NCBI GenBank assembly: GCA_030248295.1
Contig: JASANH010001117.1
Coordinates: 162,041 to 226,040, forward strand
Direction: 5' to 3'
Origin: Mesodorylaimus sp. YZB2_4
Taxonomy: Eukaryota > Nematoda > Enoplea > Dorylaimida > Dorylaimidae
Length of the DNA stretch: 64,000 nt
Positions 1 to 12,400 of the stretch are shown here, one piece after another. The position numbers and the translations under genes were made by a program. The notes below the pieces were generated by a model. The model made no database searches. It saw only the letters and a program-made list of their open reading frames with translations, and was not told the origin of the DNA. Position 1 is the first letter of the stretch. Every line of letters starts with the position of its first letter.

Positions 1-171
1 TGGACACACGATATCGATGGAACATGTAAATGCTGGTGGTCTCCTGCAAAAACTGCGACCAGGTGGGATCATGGCTCTTGACTTTCCTCACAGATAAATT
101 CAACATTGTCGAAGAACATACGAACAAGAATTGTTTTGAATGAAAAATTCAAATATCTTAAATTCTGTCAC

Positions 172-475
172 TCTGTTAGTAACATCAGGCCACTGTGCGA
201 TGCCCGTGCTAGAAGATATAGTTTTCGCGGATCTACAAACTACAGTACTACGTTTCAAATGAAGCCTAGTTCCTGAGGGCTTTTTGCGGCGCCATTTGAG
301 CATCGCTTGATGGACTCGGAGTATTTTGACCCCAGCATGCGGGACATGGCACCCGAGAACCCTACGATGGGGTTTCGCGACATTTGATCAGTTTGGGGAT
401 ATCAATCAAAAAACGCCTTCTAAAATGTGGACCCAGTCCTCTAGCACATGAGTCCACAAATTTGACCACGGAAAG
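172..475 (+). repeat. Dispersed repeat family A, copy 1
   Basis: About 300 bp that recurs at 58419-58712 (opposite strand) and 61489-61795 (same strand). All three copies share, in order, a TAACATCA-type start, a GTGCTAGAAGAT motif, a CAGCATGCGGGACAT block, an AACCCTA(C/T)GATGGG block and a TTGATCAG..GG(A/G)GA(T/C)AT stretch, ending near a TTTGACCA or GACCAGCG sequence. No open reading frame is shared by the copies, so this is a non-autonomous interspersed repeat. A further partial tail lies at about 525-610 and another weak one at 2880-2960. The class is not known from the sequence; the shared GTGCTAGAAGAT motif links it to the TTAA-flanked elements at 58801-59461. Confidence 0.75.
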
Positions 476-724
476 GCCAGGAGGGCCAGCATAATATCAG
501 CAGATTTCAAGGGTGGTGGAATGGGATTTTACAAAACTTTGATCGGTTGGGATATATGGATCAAAAACGTCATCCAAACTGCACAGTAGAATATGGGTCC
601 GCATATTTGACCAGCGGGTTTCCTATAGCTTAGGCTTACAGTTAGAGGCAGAGGCAGACCACAGTGAAAGGCAGGCATTGTTCTTTCTCTCCCCACTTAC
701 CCCAGGGAGGGACTACATAGATAT

Positions 725-810
725 GCACAAAAAACATTAGCCTTGAGTGGGGTTTGAACCCACGCCGCTTGGAGTGCTGTGCTAAACTGCTTTAGGGCCC
801 GTAACAGGGT
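725..810 (-). repeat. tRNA-derived SINE-like fragment (B box)
   Basis: Read on the minus strand, this ends in a pol III B-box-like GGGTTCAAACCCC followed by CACTCAAGGCT. The same 3' half is seen at 53146-53215 and, with a matching terminal stem, at 6250-6353. The anticodon region does not fold convincingly, so a SINE or tRNA pseudogene is more likely than a working tRNA. Confidence 0.4.
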
Positions 811-2374
811 GAAGCCCAGCAGGGGTGCGAGGCTGCGAAACAAGCTCTGGACTTCATTTCGTGCAGCGTTTTATGTCTCCTGCAAACCTGACCACTTCGC
901 TAAGAAATCCACGCGAAGTATGTCGCATGTATGCCTTCATTTACGAGTGCACTGATAGGTGTTTCGTGATGAGGTGAGAACACCAGAGACGCACATTGTT
1001 ATCAGTCTTACCTTCATAATGCAGACTAATTGACAATATGCAACATAAAAATGCCATCTGGTGCAATAGCAAAATTGGAACACAACACAGTAGCATATGG
1101 GCAATTTTTGAAACCTCGTAGCATTTCCATGAAACCAGAATGGCGTTGTTATTAGTCATAAAAAGGAAAGTAGGAGCACGGCGACAGCCAGAGCCATGGA
1201 AACAGACAAAGAGCCAGCTTACGTGCACTGGTCACAATCAAGTCAGTCAGCTAATACCTCAAAGCCTTATCACGCAAGCAAAAAATAGAAATAGCTGATA
1301 CATATCTGAGCATCCAATACATTGTGCTTCACTCACAATACAAAACCCTAATACTCACACAAAGCAATCACTCGAAAAATTCACCAGATATTTCCAGTGT
1401 CCAGACAGAGCCTTTTTTCACTCATATGCCCTCAGGATTTCTTGAGTATAAAATTAAACCTTTAAATTTTTCATATTTTTCAATAAACTACGGAAACCAC
1501 ATTTAGCAAAAGCATAATTGATGACAATGTCACCCACTATGTTCCCAAAATGGCTATATACCGCAAATGACACCTGTGCACTCTGGCCAATATATAACTC
1601 AAGCCTAGAAACAATTTTCATTCAAGTAGTACGGGAAAAATATATTTATAGTAAGCAGAATCAAACTTTGCAATCCTTCGGAAATATACAACACATAGAA
1701 TCGGTGTCATCAACATTTGCGGAAAAAATGACAGACCATATAAAAAATTAGAAACACGAAATGACAGGACTAAACCCAGCTCTTCATATTACGCACCTCA
1801 TCGTTTTATGCACATCCAATACCCTTCTATCAGCCCCATCCTTAGGGCGACCGCATCGTAGCAGCCTCAATTCGGCGATTTTTGGTGGGCAAGGTTAAAT
1901 TGATTTTAAATTTCAAAATTCGCGCGCTTTGTCAGAGGAATTACGGGAAAGTGAGAGTACCTACCCAGCAACAGCCAATTATCTTTCGGCGTCGTTTTCT
2001 TAGCATTTCGCGCATGAAAAAGGGACAAACTTACAAATTTGCGCATATTTTTCGGCATAGAACATTTTATCAGATTATCTATCTTGAATTAAAGTTCCCG
2101 CTACATGCAATCCGTCTTAAAAAAGTCTTCCAAAAGTTATTCGAATTCATCAAAATCAGATCACACAAACTCGGAAAATGGCAAAACTTAAAGAACACAA
2201 AAAATGTGCAAGCAATTTATATGACCCATACTTGACGGACATAGAATAAATAGCTCACCATCGTGTACACAACAACCATTGATTCAATTTGAATGATTGC
2301 AAATTCATACGTCGAACGACCAGTGCACAGTACAGCAGAGAAACCAAATGCAAATTTGTCGCGGGCATCAATCG
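811..2374. other. 3' flank of TOM1, no gene recognised
   Basis: AT-rich DNA with short spurious reading frames on both strands. None has a recognisable domain, splice context or codon pattern like the neighbouring genes. It lies directly downstream of the TOM1 stop codon on the minus strand and probably includes the TOM1 3' untranslated region. No clear terminal structure or tandem repeat was seen. Confidence 0.5.
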
Positions 2375-5300
2375 CTACTGCGGTTGACTCTGACCAGGCG
2401 CCTGGGTTGGTGGCAATGTTGAACCAGCTTCGGCTCGTTGATTTAAAAATTGTTGAAATTCTAAAAGTATAGTGGCACTGCAGCACCAATCGATCCGATG
2501 GGTGGACTAGGCAATAAATTTTCCGCCCTTCATCTGCCAGGAAATGATGCACGCTACGTCATGAAACGCCAGTCCTATTTTTCTCCCAAATCAGTACTGA
2601 ATCCTGCTTTGGGCGCTGTTCAGTTCTATGCCCTGTAGACTATAGGCCGACTGACAGTGACAACGAGGCGCTAAATATGTCATCCCTCTGATGATTTTCA
2701 ACAGGATCGGCCGATGCTGTATGCAGCACAAGATAGCAGCTGCACCATTCTGAAGATAGCTTCTACTTCCTGAGTTCCTTCCTTCCTTTACGTTTCAAAC
2801 TGATCGTGAGTCTTTTCATTGGGGTTACAGCGCCATTAGAGAACAGTATTGATAATTTGTGACCCTAGCACACCAGACATAGCATCCCATGACCCAGCTA
2901 GTTTGGGAGATATGGATCACAGTCTTCAGCTACAATACTGTTCACAAAATTGACCAGGGCATAGCGACCCACAACCAGCCTCCTTACCTTGACTGTCAGC
3001 TGGTCCAGCCGCACCGCCAGCGCCCTGAAACAATACCGTTTCCTTTCTTTTCTACATAAAACCAGCAGCACTTACGCCCTGCTGTTTCAACCAAGCTTCC
3101 ATTTCCTTGACATCGCTTTCTTTCACTGGCGCCGTCACCAATCCACCTCCTGGCGCCACCAAATCGGGTTGATGTTGAGCTCCTGGCGCCGCACCACTGC
3201 TTATGCCTAAAATGAGACCGATTCCATCCGCACCCAACCAACACGCAGTCAAACTCACTTATTTCGCCCATCTTCTTGGCAAAGTCCCCGTCGACGGCGC
3301 TACTCGATCCGCCGCCCAGATCGATCAACGCCCCCGTGTCCTGCCCTCGTTGCTCCTGCTCTTTACGCCGATTGGCCATGTAGCGATCGTATTTGGCAAA
3401 CACATTGTTCAACTCGTCGTTCATCAAAAGCAATTCACCTGAAAAGGGCACCAAGGGCGTCAGCGTTGGATCACTCATTCGTGATGGGATGGAGGAAGCT
3501 TGACTGGAGGACACCCACTTGCAAATCAAAACAGGGTTTTGTAGCAAGAAAACACGCCCACCCAACCAAAATATCTTTTCCTACCTATTTACTATTTATC
3601 GATATCTGTGATGGGTATTACTTTTACGCTTATTATGGCATGGCAGCTACGGACTTGAGCTATACACTGTTGTTACAGTCATGACATGGCATCTTAGACT
3701 GCCCAAAAAGGATAATTTCTCAACTTGTTGACCCCCTTCCCCATTATATCCGTCATTTGTCCTCGCAGTGGACCCACCACAAAAGCGCATCTGAAACGAA
3801 GACCCCTGAAAGACCCACCGATTCTGCAAGGGAAGCTCTTGCAATCAAAAGGGCAAAAGCAAGCAAGAAAGTCAGAGTTCAGACTGACAGCTACTCGCTT
3901 GCACTACAATGCTCGCTAACATCATTTGCTTAGGGTACCTCTCTGTTAAAATTCGCCCTTGGTTGGCCAGGATTGCGTCCCGTGTGCTCCAGGGCCAGCT
4001 CGCAAGGGTTTTTGCTATCCAAGGCCTGCTTCCAGTCCAGATTGCTGGAAGTAACCAACGATTAGCATCCATGTTCATAGTGCGGGGTACTCTGTGTGGG
4101 CTGCGCGCAGAAAAGCTGCATAGAGGAGAACCCAGAAGCGGAACCGCCTGGGTGGTGTCGCGGAGAAAAGGTGTGTCACAGTTTGCTTGGCAGAGCTGGA
4201 AACCGGTCGGCTGCGACTTCAACTCTGGCCGTCTGAGAACTTAATGAAGTTCTCTGTGCGCCTTGCACACCTGGTGGTGGGCAACTCACCCTTCATCCCT
4301 CCATGGTCGATAAACGAGGAGAGGCTCTCGAATCCGGGTCCTTTCACGGGGCACTGGCTGGGTATGGTTGCCCCATGGGGTAACCACCGACGTCGCGGGG
4401 TTGCGACTAACACGCGCCCTTGCCCGGCATGCATCCCAGCAACTAACAAGCCCCCCAGTCCGCGGGTAAAGGGCCAAAAATCGACCCTACCCTGGACCGA
4501 CCAGAATGGGTGAAAAAGAACCCAGAAACGGGCGTCCTGTCTTCGTTGACCCCACCACTGCTCTTGCTCGTTTTTGTCCAAAATCCTACAACGCCTTTCC
4601 CTCCTGACTGCGGATATCCTTTATGGGCAACCCCTTATCGCGTTTCGTCGCCTCGCCTGCCGCAAGAAAGCAAAAATGTGTTCTTTTCCGATGCAGGCGC
4701 CTTATTTCTACGGCATAGAAGCGCGACTTCAAAATTTCATCTTTTAACACACCCATTCGCGGGGCAAAATTTTCGTGGAAAATCAAAACCCGCGAAATCT
4801 GCGTAATTTTTACCCCGCGAATAATTTTCGCCCTTTGAGTAATTTGTCCGGGTCCATATTACAGGGAGTGACCTATGGAGCTTCTGCACCAGGCCAAGAA
4901 TCCAGGGAAGCCATGCAACTTTTCTGACCTGACTCTTGACTGAAACATCATTCTGGCGGGGCCTGACGGGTGCTGTTTCCAGCTGTAGGCTCCGTGCACA
5001 GTATCGATTGCCAGTCGAGCCTCTAGTTCAACCAAAAAATACTGTGGCATGGATTAATCACATAGTATATATATCACTATTTATGAGAACTCGACATAAT
5101 TACTACTCAATCTGAATCACCAACTAAAATCTATTCTAGGTTACTTGTTTTATAAACCACCTATTCAGCCCTAAGAACAACCCCAACATAGAAAGTGGTG
5201 TTAGTTTTGTTTTCAACTTGTTTTTTTTCTTCTGAATCCACTATCTTCAGATACGGGGTAAATGCTTGACCATGGGACTCCTATGCAGGAGACACTTGAC

Positions 5301-8300
5301 AACCTTTCGTCCAACCAAGTCCACGGAACAGACCCAACTCCCAATGTCCATATACGAGGAACAGACAATGCTAGGATGGTCACTAGAATCATTAAGAGAA
5401 CCAAGACAGTCTGGCGTGCATTACCGCTCCCCCTCTAACATCGTCAACCGTCAAGTCGAACTTTACAAATCCACAAAAATTCAAAAATTCGCGGGACTGT
5501 AGGGGCTGAACACTGGTGACCTGTTGGCCAGACGCTTCCAATATTTCGCTCAGAGCTTACTTTAACACCAAGCAACAGATTACAATTTACGGTTTTGCAA
5601 AGTTCGACTTAAAGGTTGGCGACGTTCACTAGTAAGTCCCGACCCAGAGTGGACCCTACTGGCTGATTGGGTCCTACTGGAGGCGTGCAGACGGGGTTAT
5701 TTGGACTGGATTGCGCCGAATCCCTTTCGGTATTATTTTTAGACTATACTCGACCAAATAAACACCAACAAATTTTGGCGACTGACAAACCGCAAACTTT
5801 GATTTTAAACGACAGTCGTTAGGAAAATGGATCCGATGACAGCAGCGTTCTAAACTACAGTCATTTTCGCATCGAATGGTACTGTATGTCGCAGGCCTGT
5901 GCAAGATTTACAATCGATATCGCCCAGCCACTACATATTTTCAATCAGTTTCAAATCTTAAAAATTATCAGCCCCGTCTGCACTTGAAAAGTCACATCTA
6001 CTTGGCAAACTCTGAGCAAGTTCTACCAGAAACCCTGTCTGAATCGCGCAGTTTTAGTGCAGTGTAACAGCACGATACACAGTTAGTCATCCATCTGAAA
6101 CACGCCTGATGATCACCTACATGTGCATGAAAAGTATAAAATATATTTGACCCAGTGCTATGCACTCAAAAATGATAATTTGATCACTGCTGATTCCATA
6201 GTCACTTTGCCATGTTTGGCCGTGATAACTTTAGAACCAAAATGAAAGACATGAGCCTCGAGTGGGAATCGAACCCGCACTATTACACTACAGCTAGTAC
6301 ACTGGACTGTAATCCAATCGGTAGTTGTTTTCCCCTCCTCGACGGGGCTCATGCTTTACATTCACTTTCTATTCCTCAATATTTTTTTGACTTCCTGCTT
6401 CCTAAAATTATAAATTTCCAGCACTTACTTGTCACTTCCTCATTCGATACGCGTTCCAACAATTCCAACACTCGCATTTGCATTTGTCGACACGTGGCGT
6501 ACAATTCTTGCAGTAATTGCAAGTCATCCGCCTCTTCTTGTCCGGGTGCCAATTCAGTCAACATTTCACGCAAAACTTTCAAATTATTAGCCACAATATC
6601 CAATTCGCTTCGTAACTTTGCTAATTGCTCGGCGCTCGGATTGATTGGCTCTATCACCGGTACAGGCATGCCATGCACGGGGATGGGCATCGCACCTGGT
6701 ACGACGGGTGGATGCGGATGTTGGGCCACCGGGTGAGCAGCGTGTTGTTCGCCTTGGACAAAAATAGGTGCCGCATTCGGATCGAGTGTCGGGAATTCTA
6801 ATCCTTTCGATTTCAATTCATCGTACACTTCACAAACTCCGTTCAAACCAGGTTTTTCACGGAATGCATGAGCCCAGGTCTAAAAAACAGGCGAATGGCA
6901 AATTAGAACGGTAAAATCTATTTTATGCGCATATTGCAAGAGTAAACAAAACCGGCAAACGATGGCTGCACACGCTCATGATCAGAGAAGATCATGCTTC
7001 TCACTGTATAAAGTTGGGCAAGGCATGAATTTGCGATGAGAGGATTCAAACAAAGACTGCTTCCTGAAATAGAGAGACCCAAGACAACCTGAAGATTTGA
7101 CCTCTTTTTGATGATTGTTTTGTTAGGGTCTGTAAGGACAGCGAGAGCAAATTCATGAGACGCAACAGACTAGAGAAAATGCAAAAAGCGCACCTTGCCC
7201 CAAGGACTAAACGCTAGGTTAATGGTTCAAGAGTGAAGAGTAAAAAATGCTTGATTCTCCCCTCCACAATCCCAGTGTAACCCTGGCGCCTGGTGAGCCA
7301 TGGTGACTGAGAGAATTTTTGATCTCCCCTGGCTGAAAAACGTCAACCCGTCAGGTTGATGTTTTTTAGCGGCAGGCGAGACTTGCCTTGCTCCAGCAGC
7401 CAGTCGGAGTTTTTGTCCAGCCACATTCTCTCCTGCGCCTGCCAAGCTTGGTTACAAAGGTCAGCCGACATACCTGAATCAATCCCAATACTTTCTCTTG
7501 AACAATTTGAGGTGGATCATATTTAGGGCCGATCAATTTCACCAATTCCTGCGCGAATTCTTTTTGAGCCACTAACTGATGCAATCGATAATCGCAATTT
7601 TTGACACACGTTTCCAGAACGGTCAAAGTGAACATAACCGTTTGATTATTCTTGCCCATCGTGGTTTGAAGACGTTTACGAATTGCACGAATCGCATCGC
7701 GAGGCCTGAAAACATGCAGATTTGAAAAGACTTGATTTACAGTGGTACTGAAATGGTCAGTTAGGCAGGGCATGAATTTGAGATGAGCAGATTCAAACAG
7801 TAAAGACTGTTTTCCGGAATAGAGACCAAAGACAACCTGAAACTTTGACCTCTATTTTTTAGGATTGATTTGAAAGGTCTGTCACAGCAGTGAAGGACAA
7901 AAATTTCAGTTTAGATTCTGCCCATTCGGACTTTTTTATTCTACGGGTATAGCATACATCAACGGAGAGAATTAAGAAAATAGAAATCAACTTTTGTCCG
8001 AAACTGGTCTTGCCACTTTTGCGAATTATGAAACCCTGCTAACAATAAGAGGGCATGTCAAACCTGGCAGGTGTAGGAGGGAGATGGCTGACCGAGGAAA
8101 AAAACGGGGATGATCTTTTGGTTAATGGGTCCTGGCCGTTTGGATCGAATCTGTCATTTGTAATCAAATTTCGGCAACCCTTACCCTTCTTCAGTGCTAT
8201 TGATCAAATCACAAATTTCCATGTTTAACGCCCAATTTTCACTGGCCAATGACGTATCGGTTGCTTGCTCTGAAATAAGGATTGCGAGTTTGAAGATTAA

Positions 8301-8712
8301 AGTGTTTTTAATTCTGAGGTACCTTCATTTTTGTTCAAAAAAGGTTTCGGGATAATTTGTAAGACAAGTGGGCAACCAACACACCCATAAAATTACCATG
8401 TTTCTGTGTATTATTTTGGCAAAACAAATCCGCAAACAATGCAGTTCCCGGATTAAAAAAATATGGATTAAATGATAAACAAACAAAACGCAAGTTTTAG
8501 TTGTAGTTATTCTAATCGTATGCGCAAAAACGCAAGATGCGTTATGCGCATACAACTAAAATCGAAACATGTCGCATTCAACGGCAAAAAAGATCAAAAC
8601 GGTTTCATAGAAAATCCTCACCGATTTGCTGTCCGACACGAGTCGAAAATGGATTGCCTTGAAAGAATTCGCTCACAGCATGAGCTGCTTCACGAGCTGA
8701 TTCCATCGCCAT
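2375..8712 (-). CDS. TOM1: TOM1-family endosomal adaptor (VHS and GAT domains)
   Basis: Eight exons on the minus strand, in coding order: 8622-8712, 8185-8269, 7474-7705, 6429-6879, 3259-3438, 3076-3206, 2988-3024, 2375-2460. They sum to 1293 nt (430 aa), and every junction keeps phase with GT-AG ends. The start is the first ATG (8710-8712) after an in-frame upstream TAG; ATG-GCG-ATG gives [10 protein letters not shown]. Residues about 22-155 form a VHS domain ([19 protein letters not shown], then [14 protein letters not shown]). About 217-316 is the GAT three-helix bundle ([13 protein letters not shown]). LIDL at 324-327 resembles a clathrin box, and the tail ends [13 protein letters not shown], as in TOM1 proteins. 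In known animals TOM1 works with Tollip and ubiquitinated cargo on endosomes, and recruits clathrin and myosin VI. TOM1L2 is the paralogue that cannot be excluded. The 37-bp penultimate exon and the last exon rest on phase and C-terminal similarity only. Confidence 0.88.
4850..5035 (+). repeat. Dispersed repeat K, copy in TOM1 intron 4
   Basis: Partner of 47830-48005. It lies in the large intron between the 6429-6879 and 3259-3438 exons of TOM1. The rest of that intron (3439-6428) holds only short spurious frames, an ATTTTCGC/CCGCGAA-rich patch near 4750-4840, and the tRNA-like element at 6250-6353. Confidence 0.75.
6250..6353 (-). repeat. tRNA-like element in TOM1 intron 4
   Basis: A 104-nt segment on the minus strand closed by a perfect 8-bp stem (CATGAGCC with GGCTCATG). 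It carries a canonical T-arm/B-box core GGGTTCGATTCCC and a possible long variable arm (ACTA/TAGT stem). It is longer than a normal tRNA, and the D-arm/A-box is poor (a CCCC/GGGG hairpin). I read it as a tRNA-derived SINE or tRNA pseudogene, related to the copies at 725-810 and 53146-53215. A functional class II tRNA cannot be fully ruled out without a covariance-model scan. Confidence 0.4.
7016..7145 (+). repeat. Intronic direct repeat, copy 1 (TOM1 intron 3)
   Basis: About 130 bp sharing GGCATGAATTTG, GATTCAAACA, AAGACAACCTGAA and TTTGACCTCT blocks in the same order with 7764-7890. The two copies sit in the introns on either side of the 7474-7705 exon. They look like a dispersed repeat or a local duplication spanning that exon's flanks. 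Confidence 0.7.
7764..7890 (+). repeat. Intronic direct repeat, copy 2 (TOM1 intron 2)
   Basis: Second copy of the repeat at 7016-7145, in the same orientation, with scattered substitutions and small indels. No reading frame is conserved between the copies. Confidence 0.7.
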
Positions 8713-9475
8713 GCTGCAGATTCGAATACTTCGGTGATGGAAAATGAAAGTTAGCTGGATTATCTCCTAGAAGGTTACAAGCCGTGAGACACTGAGCAGA
8801 GCGCAGTAAGCATAAATTTTGTGCCGCCCGTTAAAATAATAAAAAAAAGCAGAATTTTGTAAAGCTTACAAGACACTTACTTTTCCGAAAGTTTTCACGT
8901 TTCTAAAAATTAGTAAAAATGTCTACCTGTACAGCTGTGCGAAGTTGTCGATACAGTTGGGATCATCGATCGTAGCGCTTACAGTAATCTTGCCGAGCAC
9001 TGCAATGACGCAATTTATTTTGATATAGGCAGCTAAACGATAAAGTGAGGCAAATGTGCGCAAAGAGGTGTCGTGTCGTGTTGGCGGTGGGAATAATTTT
9101 CAACCAATGGCATGTTCCCACGACGAACGAGCACCACGCCAACGTCGATCGTTTTGTCGACGTATCACAACGAACGTGGTCGTACGTATAGGTCGAGTGC
9201 CGAGAAGGTAGTACAATATCTTCTTGATTGCATTGTCTCCACCGTCCGCATTTCTCGTTTTTTTGGTTGACAAGATTTGATCGTGTGCCCTTTTGTGGAC
9301 AGGAGTCGTGTTTCTTAGGTAGGCCCAGCAGTATCTTTTATGGAAACAAAGTTGCAAAGCAATATGCGAATCGGTCTTGAAACTTTTGACTCCAGGCCCT
9401 CCCATTTTTTGGGTTGCAGTCCTTGCCAAAATGTGTCACTTCACAAGTGCGTGCCATTTCAGATTTTCTAAAAAA
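8713..9475. promoter_or_regulatory. Divergent TOM1/PDI promoter region
   Basis: The 763 bp between the TOM1 start codon (minus strand) and the PDI start codon (plus strand) must hold both 5' untranslated regions and both promoters. It contains a perfect ER-stress element (9104-9122) and several further CCACG/CGTGG-type sites between 9130 and 9180. No TATA box is convincingly placed. Short reading frames in this stretch have no recognisable product. Confidence 0.55.
9104..9122 (+). promoter_or_regulatory. ER stress response element (ERSE) upstream of PDI
   Basis: The sequence is CCAAT, exactly nine bases (GGCATGTTC), then CCACG. This is a perfect match to the ERSE consensus CCAAT-N9-CCACG, bound by NF-Y with ATF6/XBP1 in animals. 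It lies in the correct orientation 354 bp upstream of the PDI start codon. PDI genes are classic unfolded-protein-response targets, so position and target agree. Function is inferred, not shown. Confidence 0.65.
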
Positions 9476-12400
9476 ATGAAACTCATACTCGTGTTGGCTT
9501 TGGCGGCATTGGCTTACGGAGCCGATATCACTGAAGAGGATGATGTTCTCGTATTGACCACGGCAAATTTCGATGGCGCCGTCAAGGACAATCAATATAT
9601 CTTGGTGGAATTTTGTAAGTAATGGATCTTATTGATCTTTACGAGCGGATTCTAAACTATTGTGCAATTGAGCTTAACCGCAGAATCGCTCTGTTATATC
9701 TAATGACTGTGTATCTTAAAGTAGCATGAAACGGCTCAGTTCTCGAGAAACAGCACCTTCATAAGCCTTTGATTATCAAGCTATTTGTGTCTTTCCGTAG
9801 CTCACTAATTTGGCATGTAAATGCATTGAAAAACACATCGTTGGTGAATTTAATGGCTTATTTTTAGACGCTCCTTGGTGCGGTCATTGCAAGGCGTTGG
9901 CCCCAGAATACGCCAAAGCGGCGAAGGCGTTGAAAGAAGAGAAAAGTGATATCAAACTGGGAAAAGTCGATGCCACTGTTGAAACGAAATTGGGCGATCA
10001 ATTTTCGGTTCGCGGGTATCCAACTTTGAAATTCTTCCGCAATGGTCAACCCATCGAATACACGGGTATGTGGTGTGTGGGAGCGGGAGTTCTATCCCGA
10101 GTCCTGCATTGCTGTGTGTTGCTTGGTGACAAACAGTCTTATTGTCCCTTCTAAAATGTTTAGCTGACCGCCGACTGAACATGTTTGTTGTAGGTGGTCG
10201 CGACGCAGCTAGTATTATCCAATGGGTCAAGAAGAAGACTGGTCCAGCTGCCAAACCGTTGAAGACTGTTGACGAGGCTAAAGCGCTCCAAGATTCGGCC
10301 GACGTTGTTGTTATTGGCTTTTTCAAGGTATGTACTACGGTTTGCAGTCTTACCTATGACAGGCACGGCAGTGTGTAGGTCATAGGAGGCAAAGTACTGG
10401 TTGCGACCTGTCTTGCGGGTGGGCCTGCCGAGTGCGCATGCATTGTTGGAAGTTTAAGGCGTGCGTTGGCCGTCCTACTTCTCTCGGAGTGAACTTGTTG
10501 AGGGATTGAAACTGGTTTTCTTGCCTCCGAAATTTCATCATGACTATTTGTGGGTGGGTGGGTGCTATTTTTGTGGCACTATAAGAAAAATGGAAACTGG
10601 AGAATGAAAAGTATGGTGGGGTTACTGTAAGCGTGGTCGAGTGGTGGGTTTATATAGTGCTTTTATAACTTTAAACTGAATTCAATTTTTTCTCGTAATA
10701 ATTGATGTTTTATCGGAAATATGACGAAATCACAGTCGAATAAGTTTTACGTTACAGCATCGTTTGTGTGACGTGCCATCGGTGTAATGGGCGGCAGGTG
10801 TGGCAGAATTATGTGGGACCACGGCTGGTGTAGATTCCCAGGGAGCTTTAGATCGTCGTGTCTACATTGTATATTAGTACCATATAGGTCCAATTGATGG
10901 ATCCACGCCACCGCGCGACTGCTGTGTCCATAAAACGGTTTTACACTGACGTGTACATTTTTCCATATCTATGCGAGTATTTGGCCTTGGATGGGAAGAG
11001 CGCGGCAAGCGGTGCTTGTGGCGCGTATTGTTGAACCATTTGTGTTGGGACGTGATATAATGGCAGTGAAAAGATCTGCGCAGTGTGACGCCGCTTTTTA
11101 GTGAAGGGTAAACATGACGATTGGCAGACGTGGCTACTGTAGGGGATGAGTGGCTAGATGAATGGGCGATGCACATTGGCAGGGAATAGCTTGTGTTGTA
11201 GGGTGCCATTGAGGGCTAGACGAAGCGGCCTTGAGCTTTAATGGGGTGGTATTGGAGCGGAACTGGTATGGTAATGAATGATGGGAATGTAGCACATGGC
11301 CGTCTTGTGTGCTAAATGTTGCATCATACTCAAACGTTGATGAAAACTCATGGTCAAGTGCTATCGAAAGAATGTCTGAGCATACGTTTTTATGTTTCAG
11401 AAAGATGATAGCGACAAGGCTAAGGCGTTTTTGGACGTGGCAGCTGCGTTGGACGACACTCCATTCGGTATCACCTCAGATGAAGCAGTCTACAAGGAAT
11501 ACAAGATTAGCTCGGATGGCGTGTTGTTGTTGAAGAAGGTAAGACAATCGGATGGGAGACCCAGGGAGTTTAGACAGAAGTGAAAGCAGTAAGATGGTTG
11601 CCAATTTTTCTGGGCCCTAAATGTACGAGCCTTTCAAACTGTCAGGGCACATACTCACATGGAACAGAAACAAGTGTGGGCAAGGCCCCCCTCTGTTGGG
11701 CCAGGACACTAAACCCTTCCTCTCAGCCCCCCACCTCGGAAGAAAGACAAGGAAGGAAGCGAAAGCGACCAAATTGTATCTGGGCTGGGCTGGACAATGG
11801 ACCAGGGCTTGACCAAGCCCTGGTTCACCGGCCGTGGCCCTGGTTTACGTGACAGCACCGTTAGTGTGACGTGGCATCGGTGTAATAAGCGGCAGGTGTG
11901 GCAGAATCATATGGGACTACGGCTGGTGCAGATACCCAGGGAGCTTTAGATCGTCGTGTCTACATTGTATATTAGTACCATATAGGTCCAATTGATGGAT
12001 CCACGCCACCGCGCGACTGCTGTGTCCATAAAACGGTTTTACGCTGACGTGTACATTTTTCCATATCTATGCGAGACCAAGCCCTGGTCCATTGTCCAGC
12101 CAGCCTACAGTACTGTATGTAAACAGTCATACAGCTCACTCACTCGACCCGACCCAAAGCTGACCTAAAAATTTTGAAGAATAGCTTCCATAACGGGAGA
12201 ATGCTGAAAGGCGCATTAAAAAGCAGTAATTTTTCGCCTCCGGCGGGCCCCCGCACCACAACCTTTGCGCTTCGCGGCCAGCGTTCATCTTGGTCATCTC
12301 TCCTACCCCCTCCCCCCTAACCAAGCCTCTCTTGCCCATGCTTGAACAGAAAAGCTGACCGCAAGCTTTCTGTCATCGTTCGCGAGTAGGACTCTATTTA

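Noticed and set aside
2217..2552. A 111-residue minus-strand frame at the 3' end of TOM1
   Set aside because: The real last TOM1 exon (2375-2460) lies here in a different frame, supported by phase and C-terminal similarity; the longer frame is a shadow.
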